Below are positions 56,343 to 64,000 of a stretch of DNA of 64,000 nucleotides, piece after piece; position 1 is the stretch's first letter; every line of letters starts with the position of its first letter. The position numbers and the translations under genes were made by a program. Below the pieces are notes generated by a model, which was not told the origin of the DNA, did not search any database, and saw nothing but the letters and a program-made list of their open reading frames with translations. Origin of the DNA: Desulfobacca_B sp046538075 (lineage in GTDB: Bacteria > Desulfobacterota > Desulfobaccia > Desulfobaccales > Desulfobaccaceae); NCBI GenBank assembly GCA_046538075.1, contig JBKHJN010000005.1, positions 1-64,000 of the forward strand, given 5' to 3'.

Positions 56343-59135
56343 ATGGCACCTGGGCGCTATTGTTTCTCTTTTGAAGAGGGAGACGGCAAAAACAAACACC
56401 TTTTAGGCGGTAAGGGAGCTAATCTGTGTGAGATGACCCAGATCGGGCTGCCGGTGCCCCCTGGATTTGTGATTTCTACTGAAGCCTGCCTCAAGTATTT
56501 AGAACAAGGGGAGAAACTGCCGGAAGGGTTAATGGACGAGGTCCGGCAATACGTATCGGACTTGGAGGAAAAAACCGGCAAAGGCTTGGGAAATCCGGAA
56601 AACCCTTTGTTGGTTTCGGTGCGGTCGGGGTCTGCCCTGTCGATGCCCGGGATGATGGATACTATTCTCAATCTGGGGCTCAACGACGACACCGTCCTGG
56701 GCATGATTCAGCTTACCAACAACGAGCGTTTTGTCTACGATTCTTACCGGCGTCTGATGCAGTTGTTCGGCAAGATTTGCCTGGGAGTGGCGGACGAGCA
56801 TTTCGACAAGGTCTTTGAAAAGGTCAAAGAAGAACAGCATGCCGCCTTCGATACCGAGTTGACCGCGCCGGCCCTGCGCGACGTCTGTGAGCGGTTCAAA
56901 GAGGTTATCCAAAACCGCACCGGCAGACCCTTTCCACAGGACCCCTGGGAGCAGCTGGAAACCTCTATCGAAGCGGTCTTTAAATCCTGGATGGGTAAGC
57001 GGGCAGTCGATTATCGCCGCCAATTCAAAATAACCCCGGAGATGGCCAACGGCACCGCGGTAAATATCGTCACCATGGTCTTTGGCAATCTGGGCAATGA
57101 TTCCGCTACCGGGGTGGGGTTCACCCGTGATCCGGGGACCGGGGAAAACCGGCTCTATGGCGACTATCTGATCAATGCCCAGGGAGAAGACGTGGTAGCC
57201 GGAATCAGGACCCCCCGCCCCTTGCGAGACTTGCGTCAGGATATGCCGGATGTCTATCGGGAGCTGGAGAAGCTGCGTCATACCCTGGAAAAGCATTATC
57301 GGGAGGTACAGGACTTTGAGTTCACCATCGAACGGGGCAAACTCTATGCCCTCCAAACCCGCAACGGCAAGATGAATGCCTGGGCCTCGATCAAGACCTC
57401 AGTGGACATGGTTAATGAGGGGCTGTTCAACGAGGAGGTGGCCATTTCCCGGGTCCAACCCGACATGTTGGAACAACTGCTCCATCGCCGCATTGATCCC
57501 GATGCCAAAGTGGAGCCGATCCTAACCGGCATTGCCGCGTCGCCGGGCGCGGCCTTAGGCAAAGTCGTCTTTGATGCCGATCGGGCCGAACAGTTAGGGC
57601 GACTGGCCGAACCGATAATCCTGGTGCGCATCGAGACCAAGCCGGAAGACATCCATGGATTCTTCGCCTCTCAAGGCATCCTGACCAGCCGGGGCGGCAA
57701 AACTTCCCATGCCGCAGTGGTTGCCCGGGGCATGGGTAAACCATGCGTGGCCGGCGCCGAGGGCCTGGAAATCCAGTACGACCTCAAGGAGGCCCGGGTC
57801 GGGGACCATATTATCCGGGAAGGAGATCTGATCACCCTCGACGGCAGCAATGGCAACGTTTATCTGGGCGCCGTCCCCATGCTGGAGCCGGAATTCTCCG
57901 AGGATGTCTTCACTCTATTGGACTGGGCCGACGAACATGCTGATCTGGAAGTCTGGGCCAATGCTGATACCCCGGAAGGGGCGGGGTTGGCCCGAAAATA
58001 TGGCGCCAAAGGCATCGGCCTGTGTCGCACCGAGCGCATGTTCAACGATCCGGAGCGCTTGCCGGTGGTCCGGGAGCTAATCCTGGCCGATACCCCGGAA
58101 GCTCGAAAAATGGCGATTGATCGCCTGATGCCCATGCAACGGTCTGACTTCCTAGAGATTTTCCGCAGCATGAGCGGCTTTCCGGTTACCATTCGCCTGC
58201 TAGATCCACCCCTGCATGAATTTTTGCCCACTGCCGAAGATCTGCAGAGCGAAATCAGCAATCTGAAGGAATTTAACCAGATCATGCGGTCCTTGGAGCA
58301 GCTCCCGGAGACCCTCATGGTCCTGGACCCTGAACTCCGCAAATATATTCCGGGTATTGAGGCTGTAAGCCGGGAGTTTAGCGATTACAAGCTGCGCGGC
58401 CTGGATGAAAAGCTGCTCAAACAGAAAGAAACCACTCTGCGCAAGGTCCGGGCTTTGGCAGAAGTCAACCCCATGCTGGGGCATCGCGGAGTGCGGGTCG
58501 CCATCTCCTATCCGGAAATCTATGAAATGCAAATCCGGGCCACCTTCGAAGCCGCTGCCCAAGGATTGCGGGAAGGACTGGATGTCAAGCCGGAGATTAT
58601 GGTGCCTCAGGTCTGCACCCTGCAAGAATTGCTCTGGGTGCATCGCCGGGTAGTGGACATTCATGAACAGATCGAAAAACGCTATAATGTCAAAATTAAC
58701 TACAAGTTCGGGACCATGATCGAAGTGGTCCGGGCCTGTATGCGAGCCGGCAAACTGGCCGAGGTGGCGGAATTCTTCTCCTTCGGCACCAATGACCTGA
58801 CCCAGGCTACTTTCTCATTCTCCCGGGAGGATGCCGAAAACAAGTTCTTACCGCTGTATACCGAACATCAGATCTTGCAGGACAACCCCTTTGAAATCCT
58901 GGACATCAAAGGGGTCGGACGGCTGATGCAGGTAGCCATCGAATGGGGCCGCAGAACCCGCCCTGACCTTAAGGTGGGGATCTGCGGCGAACACGGCGGG
59001 GAACCGCGCTCCATCGCCATGTGCCGTGAATTGGGGCTCAACTATGTCTCTTGTTCGCCCTTGCGGGTCCCGGTGGCACGGCTGGCCTCGGCCCATGCCA
59101 AATTAGAGGCCCACGAAAGGCCAACCTCTTTGTAG
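56343..59135 (+). CDS. ppdK: Pyruvate, phosphate dikinase
   Basis: PPDK interconverts pyruvate, ATP and phosphate with PEP, AMP and pyrophosphate. The N-terminal nucleotide-binding domain begins GGKGANLCEMTQIGLPVPPGF. The central phospho-His domain has TSRGGKTSHAAVVARGMGKPCV with the catalytic His. The PEP-binding barrel contains GLCRTERMF and the catalytic Cys in GICGEHGGEP. Length is 930 residues, close to the norm. The ATG at 56343 is 8 nt behind AAGGAGG; the TTG at 56340 is also possible. In anaerobes it serves gluconeogenesis or ATP-sparing glycolysis. Confidence 0.97.
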   Translation: MAPGRYCFSFEEGDGKNKHLLGGKGANLCEMTQIGLPVPPGFVISTEACLKYLEQGEKLPEGLMDEVRQYVSDLEEKTGKGLGNPENPLLVSVRSGSALSMPGMMDTILNLGLNDDTVLGMIQLTNNERFVYDSYRRLMQLFGKICLGVADEHFDKVFEKVKEEQHAAFDTELTAPALRDVCERFKEVIQNRTGRPFPQDPWEQLETSIEAVFKSWMGKRAVDYRRQFKITPEMANGTAVNIVTMVFGNLGNDSATGVGFTRDPGTGENRLYGDYLINAQGEDVVAGIRTPRPLRDLRQDMPDVYRELEKLRHTLEKHYREVQDFEFTIERGKLYALQTRNGKMNAWASIKTSVDMVNEGLFNEEVAISRVQPDMLEQLLHRRIDPDAKVEPILTGIAASPGAALGKVVFDADRAEQLGRLAEPIILVRIETKPEDIHGFFASQGILTSRGGKTSHAAVVARGMGKPCVAGAEGLEIQYDLKEARVGDHIIREGDLITLDGSNGNVYLGAVPMLEPEFSEDVFTLLDWADEHADLEVWANADTPEGAGLARKYGAKGIGLCRTERMFNDPERLPVVRELILADTPEARKMAIDRLMPMQRSDFLEIFRSMSGFPVTIRLLDPPLHEFLPTAEDLQSEISNLKEFNQIMRSLEQLPETLMVLDPELRKYIPGIEAVSREFSDYKLRGLDEKLLKQKETTLRKVRALAEVNPMLGHRGVRVAISYPEIYEMQIRATFEAAAQGLREGLDVKPEIMVPQVCTLQELLWVHRRVVDIHEQIEKRYNVKINYKFGTMIEVVRACMRAGKLAEVAEFFSFGTNDLTQATFSFSREDAENKFLPLYTEHQILQDNPFEILDIKGVGRLMQVAIEWGRRTRPDLKVGICGEHGGEPRSIAMCRELGLNYVSCSPLRVPVARLASAHAKLEAHERPTSL

Positions 59136-59235
59136 TATATCCTTCGGTCCATGCAGTCCCCCAGGAGGGCCTGGTCTCCGGTTCGCCTGGAATATAAATA
59201 AAAGCGAATATTTAATCCAGAAAAGGAGGACAACA

Positions 59236-59697
59236 ATGAAACAATGGAAGATGCTGGCTGTATTAGGTACGCTGTTAACATTTGTTATCTGTCTGTCGCT
59301 GGGCTGCGCCGAAAAAAAAGAGGAACCGGCCAAAACTGAGCCCCCGGTAACCGAAGAGAAGGTTAAAGAGGAAACCAAAGAGGCCCTCGAGACCACCGCT
59401 GCCTATCTCGAGCAGCAAAAAGCCGAGTACCAGGGAAAGGTTGAAACCCAGCTTCAAGAACTTGACGAAAAGGTCGCGGAACTGAAATCCAAGGCGGAGA
59501 CCATGACCGGAGAGGCCAAGGCTGAAATTGACAAACAAATCGAGGCCTTGCAGGAGCAGCAACAGGCAGCCCAGGAGAAGCTCAAAGACATGCAAGACAA
59601 AACCGGCGAAGCCTGGGAAGCCAGCAAATCCGAATTGAACGCGGCCATGCAACACCTTCAGGAAGCTTATGACAAAGCCGCTTCGCAAATGGAATAA
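59236..59697 (+). CDS. Coiled-coil lipoprotein, unknown function
   Basis: The 153-residue protein has a lipoprotein signal peptide with lipobox LSLGC (Cys at about 24). It is followed by a Glu/Pro linker and a long Glu/Gln/Lys/Ala coiled coil (about 45-150). The residue after Cys is Ala, so sorting to the outer membrane is plausible. It could act as a periplasmic spacer or stress-related protein. No specific family was recognised. AAAGGAGG precedes the ATG, and a strong terminator follows. Confidence 0.75.
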   Translation: MKQWKMLAVLGTLLTFVICLSLGCAEKKEEPAKTEPPVTEEKVKEETKEALETTAAYLEQQKAEYQGKVETQLQELDEKVAELKSKAETMTGEAKAEIDKQIEALQEQQQAAQEKLKDMQDKTGEAWEASKSELNAAMQHLQEAYDKAASQME

Positions 59698-59720
59698 TTT
59701 CGGCCCATGAATGTTAACCG

Positions 59721-59764
59721 GTCCCATCCCGGCTTAGCTGTAAGGCCGGGGTGGGACAGTTTTT
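59721..59764 (+). terminator. Intrinsic terminator after the coiled-coil lipoprotein gene
   Basis: GTCCCATCCCGGC pairs with GCCGGGGTGGGAC (one G-T pair) around a ~10-nt loop, followed by AGTTTTT. It lies 23 bp after the lipoprotein stop. Confidence 0.85.
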
Positions 59765-59785
59765 AAGGCCTGGAAGGAGACCCTC

Positions 59786-60421
59786 ATGTCCCGCATTATT
59801 CTGGTCCGACACGGCGAAACCCCCTGGAATAAGGACAAAATTTTCCGCGGCAGCGTCGATATCCCCTTGAATGACACCGGCCGGGAAGAAGCCCGCTTGG
59901 CCGGAGAATGGCTCAAAGCTGAAAAAATCGACGCGGCCTACAGTTCCCCTCTTTCCCGGGCCGTAGAGACGGCCGAAAACATTGCCCGCCATCACGCCCT
60001 GAAGGTGCAGCGACTGGAAGGTCTGACGGATCTTAATTACGGTGATTGGCAGGGTATGCCCCTGGCGGAGGTTAAAGAAAAATTTTCTGATCTCTACCGG
60101 CGCTGGGAAACCATGCCCCATACCGTGCGTTTTCCCCATGGCGAGAGCCTAGAGGAAGTCAGAGTCCGGGCCCTGGCCGCGGTCGATGAAGTAATCAAGC
60201 GCCATCCCGACCAGACCATCCTGCTGGCCGCCCACCGGGTGGTCAACAAGGTGCTGATCGCCGCTTTTATCGGACTGGACAACTCCCATTTCTGGCGCAT
60301 CGGCCAGGATACCACTGCCATTAATCGCTTTGACAAGGTCGGCCCTATCTGGAATATCGTCACCATCAACGACAACTGCCACCTGCGCACCATGGCCCGC
60401 GGGGAATATGTCGACTTTTAA
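59786..60421 (+). CDS. Histidine phosphatase (phosphoglycerate mutase-like)
   Basis: This 211-residue enzyme has the catalytic RHGETPWN motif (His8 phospho-acceptor) at the N-terminus, SPLSRAVETAE in the middle and AAHRVVNKVLI near the C-terminus with the second His. The family includes cofactor-dependent phosphoglycerate mutase, CobC and broad phosphatases; LNYGDWQGM fits the CobC/PhoE-like phosphatase group better than true mutase. An AAGGAGA site precedes the ATG. The substrate is undetermined. Confidence 0.9.
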   Translation: MSRIILVRHGETPWNKDKIFRGSVDIPLNDTGREEARLAGEWLKAEKIDAAYSSPLSRAVETAENIARHHALKVQRLEGLTDLNYGDWQGMPLAEVKEKFSDLYRRWETMPHTVRFPHGESLEEVRVRALAAVDEVIKRHPDQTILLAAHRVVNKVLIAAFIGLDNSHFWRIGQDTTAINRFDKVGPIWNIVTINDNCHLRTMARGEYVDF

Positions 60422-60458
60422 TTAGAATCCTATTCCCGTATTCAAAAAATCCATTTGG

Positions 60459-60485
60459 CGCTCCTAAGTACAACTGGGGAACGAG
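60459..60485. repeat. Palindromic repeat P, copy 3 (degenerate)
   Basis: CGCTCCTAAG-TACAA-CTGGGGAACG differs from the 6850-6874 core at a few arm positions and in the loop, but keeps length, orientation and the downstream GAG. It lies just before the frameshifted GNAT gene. Confidence 0.75.
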
Positions 60486-60512
60486 TGAACGAGCATTTAA
60501 TGAATCTAGATT

Positions 60513-61203
60513 ATGGCAATCAAGCTGATTCGCCCTCAGAAAGTTTATTACTTCCCAGTCTCCGGGGTCTGTTTGAAGATCCTAAAAGATGTCCGCCGTC
60601 ATCTTCCAGAAATCAAATTCCATAATTCAATTTTTGTGGCGAAGGTTAATGATATAAGAATACAAATCCGCACCGCCCTTGACACCGAAACGCCGGCCAT
60701 TGTGGATGTTGTCTTGTCTGCTTTTGGCCGCGAGCAAGGGCAGGAGATCGCAGATCTTATCATCGGCTTATTGCAGGATCACAGTGGGCAGCCAGCGATA
60801 TCGCTTGTTGCCACTATCAATGATCGTGTTGTTGGCCATGTCCTGTTTACGAGCACGCGGCTCAAGCAATCTCGACACATTTTTCCGTCGGCCATTCTGG
60901 CCCCGTTATCGGTGCATTCAAATTACCAAAATCAAGGAATTGGGGGACAACTAATCCAGGGGGCTCAACCAGTTGAAGGCAATGGGCTTTGGCTTGGTTT
61001 TTGTCCTCGGCCATCCGGGCTATTACCCCAAGTATGGCTTTGTCCCGGCCGGAACACGCGGGTTCGAGGCCCCCTATCTGATTCCGCCGGAGCATGCTGA
61101 CGCCTGGATGGTTCAGGAACTGCAGCCGGGGTTGATTGGGAGGGTTAGGGGGCACCTAGAATGCGCTGACACGCTCAATGATCCCAAACATTGGCGAGAA
61201 TGA
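60513..61203 (+). pseudogene. GNAT N-acetyltransferase, frameshifted
   Basis: One frame (60513 to about 60958) holds the N-terminal part with RTALDTETPAIVDVVLSAFG, SLVATINDRVVGHVLFT, LAPLSVHSNYQNQGIGGQLI (acetyl-CoA loop QNQGIGG). The frame then shifts by +1 at a run of five G (60959-60963) and continues GLNQLKAMGFGLVFVLGHPGYYPKYGFVPAG and onward to the TGA at 61201-61203. One extra G explains everything. The joined product would be a YhbS-like acetyltransferase of about 190-230 residues. The real start may be GTG at 60636. Sequencing error or slippage are alternatives to decay. Confidence 0.8.
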
Positions 61204-61373
61204 CCTGGAAGGCGTTAATCTGTGGAACATCCTCAGACCCCCACAAAGGTCTCATCCTCCGTTAACCCTATTCAATCTTAATAGCGGTTAACAATCGATA
61301 GTCATGCAAGGAACTTGCATGACATTACTGCTTTTATTTTTTAAACCTTACTTGAGTATTATTCTTTAAGTTT

Positions 61374-61398
61374 CGTTCTCAAGTATAACTTGGGAACG
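61374..61398. repeat. Palindromic repeat P, copy 4
   Basis: CGTTCTCAAG-TATAA-CTTGGGAACG matches the 7194-7218 core except for one arm base and two loop bases, same orientation. It lies 171 bp after the GNAT remnant in an AT-rich gap (61204-61442) without other genes. Confidence 0.85.
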
Positions 61399-61442
61399 AT
61401 TGCAAAAGTAACTAGTCGATCAACCTTCTTTCCAATTTTATT

Positions 61443-61952
61443 TCATTCCATCTTAGATTCAAAGCTTGCCAGAATGCAGGCAATAAGCTGGCTAGTGGAG
61501 CGGTCGGGGATCAGAGGGATGATCCTGACCTGGCCGCCCCAGGATTCCACGGCCTCCCGGCCGACAACCTCATCCAGGCGATAATCCCCCCCTTTGACCA
61601 GGATATCCGGCCTCAGCGTGTTGATCAGGGCCAGCGGGGTGTCTTCGCTGAACATTATCACCCCCGCCACACAGGCCAGGGCGGCCAGGATTTCAGCCCG
61701 GTCTGCCTCTGGGGTCAGGGGGCGTCCCGGTCCTTTGGCCAGCCGCCGGACCGAAATGTCGGTATTGAGCCCCACCAACAGAAGGTCTCCTAGGGAGCGG
61801 GCGGCCTCCAGAAAGCGCACGTGCCCGGCGTGCAGCAGGTCAAAGCAGCCGTTGGTGAAGACCGCTCGCTGCCCTTGCGCCTGGGCCGCGTGCACGCGCC
61901 AGCGGGCCGCCTCCCAGGTCATGATCTTGTGGCGGGTATCGAACTCAGGCAT
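61443..61952 (-). CDS. rfaE2: Heptose-1-phosphate adenylyltransferase (HldE C-terminal-type, RfaE2)
   Basis: This nucleotidyltransferase makes ADP-heptose for LPS core. It has the cytidylyltransferase-like FTNGCFDLLHAGHVRFLEAARSLGD (HxGH) and VKGGDYRLDEVVG. Length is 169 residues, matching the stand-alone adenylyltransferase rather than bifunctional HldE, so the kinase (RfaE1) must be separate. The start overlaps the comF-like 3' end by 8 bp. It completes, with gmhB, two late steps of ADP-heptose synthesis in this window. Confidence 0.94.
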   Translation of the reverse strand: MPEFDTRHKIMTWEAARWRVHAAQAQGQRAVFTNGCFDLLHAGHVRFLEAARSLGDLLLVGLNTDISVRRLAKGPGRPLTPEADRAEILAALACVAGVIMFSEDTPLALINTLRPDILVKGGDYRLDEVVGREAVESWGGQVRIIPLIPDRSTSQLIACILASFESKME

Positions 61953-62724
61953 AACCGACCCGGGCCACGGTGAGGACCTCCACCTGGCGGACTCCGGCCT
62001 TGATCAGCACCCTGGCGCACTCCCTGATCGTAGCCCCGGTGGTGAACACGTCATCGATCAGCAGGATATTTTTTCCTGCCACCGCCTCGGGGTCCTTAAC
62101 TGCGAAGGCGTGATGGACATTGTCTAGCCGCTCTTTGCCGCTCAGACCCACCTGAGGCTTGGTCCACCGGGTTCGAATGAGCAGGTCGCGGCCCAGCGGT
62201 AGATCTGGAAAGGCCTGGGCCAGGACCAGGGCCTGATTGAAGCCCCGGCTCCTTAGCCGCCGGGGATGCAAGGGCACCGGCAGGATGAGGTCGGCCGCCT
62301 GGGCCATCTCCAGTCCCGTCGGAGTGGCCAGCCAATCTTTCAGCAGGCGGGCATAGGCCAGCCGGCGATGGTATTTAAACCGATGGATCGCTTCCAGGAC
62401 CACCCCGTCATAAAAGGCCACGGCCCGGGCCCGGTGATAGAACGGAGGATGAAGCTGACAGTTACTGCACAGGTGGTCTACACCGGCGCCCTTAAACGGG
62501 GCCCCGCAGACCGGGCACAAGGGGCTGTGAATCCACTGCACCTGGGATTGGCAGTCCGGACAGATGACTGAACCAGGCTCGGAAGCAACCGCCGCCCCGC
62601 AGAATAAGCAGAACCGGGGCAGAAAAAAATCCAGCAAGGTAAGACCAAAGCTTTTCAGCCGGTGACGGTCCGCCCCATCGGCCAACCTTACTATTCTCTG
62701 GGTCTCCCTGCCGCTGTGATTCAA
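61945..62724 (-). CDS. comF: ComF-family phosphoribosyltransferase-like protein
   Basis: This 259-residue protein has an N-terminal zinc-finger region (CLFCGAAV, CPDC, CPVCGAPF, CSNC), then a phosphoribosyltransferase domain with LLIDDVFTTGATIREC, the PRPP loop. ComF acts in DNA uptake in naturally competent bacteria, but the family is widespread without competence. The TTG at 62724 is the first plausible start, 15 bp after ychF; another TTG at 62685 is possible, so the N-terminus is uncertain. Confidence 0.9.
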   Translation of the reverse strand: MNHSGRETQRIVRLADGADRHRLKSFGLTLLDFFLPRFCLFCGAAVASEPGSVICPDCQSQVQWIHSPLCPVCGAPFKGAGVDHLCSNCQLHPPFYHRARAVAFYDGVVLEAIHRFKYHRRLAYARLLKDWLATPTGLEMAQAADLILPVPLHPRRLRSRGFNQALVLAQAFPDLPLGRDLLIRTRWTKPQVGLSGKERLDNVHHAFAVKDPEAVAGKNILLIDDVFTTGATIRECARVLIKAGVRQVEVLTVARVGYA

Positions 62725-62739
62725 ATCCTGCTTGCCCCG

Positions 62740-63831
62740 CTATTTTTGAAACCGGAAGAACAGAATTTCGCCGTCCTGCACCAAATAATCCCGGCCTTCG
62801 ACGTGCATCAGTCCGGCTTCTTTGACTTTAGCCGCTGAGCCCAGGCGGGCCAGGTCGTCGAAGGCCATCACCTCCACCCGAATAAAGCCCTGCTCCATAT
62901 CCGAATGAATTTTCCCGGCGCAGCGCACCGCCGGGGCGCCGGCGGCCACGGTCCAGGCCCGGACCTCGGGGCCGACGATGGTGTAGAAAGTGATAAGCCG
63001 CAGCAGACCATAGCTTTCCCGAACCAGGCGATGCAAACCCGATTCACTGAGACCGGAGGCAGCCAGAAATTGGCCCTGGTCCTCGGGCGGCAGAGTCCGG
63101 ATTTCGGCTTCCAGATCCCCTATCAGCGGCAACAATGGAATCTGACGCGTCGCGGCCAACTCTTCCAGAGCCGGGAGATAGCGCCGCTCCTGCATTTCGG
63201 ATTCGCTCAGGTTGGCTACCAACAGACAGGGCTTCTGGGTCAGCAGAGGAATTTCCTGGAGCATTTCCTGCTCAATATCAGTCAGGGCGAACCTGCTGGC
63301 CCAGTGGCCCTGATTGAGGAAGTCCTCCAGGCGCTGCAGCAGCTCTAGCAGGGCCAGGACGCGCTTATCCCCGCCCCGGACCTGTTTTTCTGCTTTCAAC
63401 CGCTGGCGGCCAATGATTTCCAGATCCGCCAGCAGCAGCTCGGTCTCAATGATTTCCACATCCCGTACCGGGTCCAGACCGCCGGGGGCATGGGGGATAT
63501 CGCCCGCCTCAAAGCAGCGCACCACATGGACCAAAAGATCGACATTGCGGATCTGAGCCAGGAACTGGTTGCCCAGGCCCTCCCCCTGGCTGGCCCCCTT
63601 GATCAATCCGGCCAGATCAACGAATTCAATAGTGGTAGGGGTGAGTTTGGGAGGCTTGAGCAATTGTCCCAGGGTCTGCAGCCGTTCATCCGGCACCGGC
63701 ACCACCCCGATATTGGGGGTAATGGTGGTAAAGGGATAACCGGCGACTTCGGCCTGAGCCGCGGTCAGGGCATTGAAAATGGTGGACTTACCGACATTGG
63801 GCAGCCCGACGATGCCGCAGCTAAACCCCAA
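62740..63831 (-). CDS. ychF: Ribosome-binding GTPase/ATPase YchF (OLA1 family)
   Basis: YchF is an Obg-type P-loop protein that prefers ATP and binds ribosomes. It shows GLPNVGKSTIFNALT (G1), DLAGLIKGASQGEGLGN (G3), NLSE in place of NKxD (G4), and a C-terminal TGS domain (AWTVAAGAPAVRCAGKIHSDMEQGFIRVEV). Length is 363 residues. The start is TTG at 63831, behind GGGGAG. It is upstream of comF and rfaE2 on the same strand. Confidence 0.97.
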   Translation of the reverse strand: MGFSCGIVGLPNVGKSTIFNALTAAQAEVAGYPFTTITPNIGVVPVPDERLQTLGQLLKPPKLTPTTIEFVDLAGLIKGASQGEGLGNQFLAQIRNVDLLVHVVRCFEAGDIPHAPGGLDPVRDVEIIETELLLADLEIIGRQRLKAEKQVRGGDKRVLALLELLQRLEDFLNQGHWASRFALTDIEQEMLQEIPLLTQKPCLLVANLSESEMQERRYLPALEELAATRQIPLLPLIGDLEAEIRTLPPEDQGQFLAASGLSESGLHRLVRESYGLLRLITFYTIVGPEVRAWTVAAGAPAVRCAGKIHSDMEQGFIRVEVMAFDDLARLGSAAKVKEAGLMHVEGRDYLVQDGEILFFRFQK

Positions 63832-63874
63832 GATTTATTCTCCCCAAAAGTTCCCAACAACTTCTTGGATGTGG

Positions 63875-64000
63875 TTAAATCTTTTTTAGTTCTTCTCTAA
63901 ACTGTTCGGGGGTCAGTTCTACCTCCCGCAGAATCTCTCTAATTAAGGGGCGGGCCAAGTCCCTTCCCGGATGATTGGGAAGGGTTGTGGTTCGACCATC
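63875..64000 (-). CDS. hicA: HicA-like mRNA interferase toxin, C-terminal part (cut by window edge)
   Basis: The minus strand ends with 41 residues reading DGRTTTLPNHPGRDLARPLIREILREVELTPEQFREEL and a stop. This is the usual end of HicA toxins (DGRxTTxPxHPGxxLxxxxxxxILRxxxLTxxEF). The catalytic His region and the start lie beyond the window. A HicB antitoxin gene is expected next to it but cannot be seen. Confidence 0.8.
   Translation of the reverse strand, partial: DGRTTTLPNHPGRDLARPLIREILREVELTPEQFREELKKI

Noticed and set aside
56529..57356. 275-codon minus-strand open frame opposite ppdK
   Set aside because: Antisense to the intact ppdK reading frame; no similarity recognised.

Overview
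The window is about 64 kb of fairly GC-rich chromosome from a Gram-negative bacterium. Outer-membrane genes are present: lpxK, two heptosyltransferases, gmhB, lolA, and an ExbB-ExbD-TonB set with a TonB-dependent receptor. Signs of anaerobic C1 metabolism (a CooC-type carbon monoxide dehydrogenase maturation ATPase, an FmdE-family protein, pyruvate phosphate dikinase) together with the gene order pgpA-cinA-thpR-recA-alaS suggest a strict anaerobe of the former Deltaproteobacteria (Desulfobacterota), perhaps a relative of Desulfobacca. The taxonomy is inferred from gene content only. No rRNA, tRNA, CRISPR array, prophage or transposase gene was seen.

Layout. 0-6.7 kb: end of a surface-polysaccharide locus (Wzt-like ABC ATPase, duplicated GT2 glycosyltransferase, methyltransferase, ArnT-like glycosyltransferase). 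6.7-7.3 kb: small AT-rich islet with a membrane-protein gene between two identical palindromes. 7.3-15.1 kb, minus strand: alaS, recA, thpR, cinA, pgpA, suhB and a rhomboid protease. 15.3-23.5 kb, mostly plus: miaB, bifunctional nuclease, PHP phosphoesterase, RidA, PAS histidine kinase, a split pair of oligopeptide-type ABC ATPases, cooC. 23.5-32 kb: DUF1847 protein, cysteine desulfidase/UPF0597 protein, orphan hydantoinase B, PurD-like ATP-grasp enzyme, cyclohydrolase-only PurH with an unknown partner, FmdE protein, flavin reductase. 32-36.5 kb, minus: exbB-exbD-tonB-receptor operon behind a strong promoter and an attenuator-like leader. 36.6-41 kb, plus: msbA remnant, lpxK, waaF, gmhB, waaC, DUF2905. 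41-46.5 kb: galT, glgA, GAF histidine kinase and single-domain response regulator. 46.8-52.7 kb, minus: Yip1 and PH-like membrane proteins, acylphosphatase, ligA, a DNA methyltransferase fused to an SNase-like domain, and a protein with two histidine-kinase-dimerisation-like repeats. 53-61 kb: Nudix, nadA, lolA, lipA, ppdK, coiled-coil lipoprotein, histidine phosphatase, frameshifted GNAT. 61.4-64 kb, minus: rfaE2, comF, ychF and the 3' end of a hicA-like toxin gene.

Working together: the Wzt/GT genes, lpxK, waaF, waaC, gmhB, rfaE2 and lolA serve the cell envelope. exbB-exbD-tonB-receptor forms a complete energised uptake system for an unknown ligand. galT-glgA and ppdK serve sugar, glycogen and C3 metabolism.

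Two families of dispersed intergenic repeats run through the window. One is a GC-rich MITE-like element (at least five full or partial copies). The other is a 25-29 bp palindrome in four copies, arranged as two pairs, each pair enclosing one small accessory gene. The best candidates for new biology are these palindrome-bounded islets, the terminator-bearing exbB leader, the methyltransferase-SNase fusion and the tandem dimerisation-domain protein.
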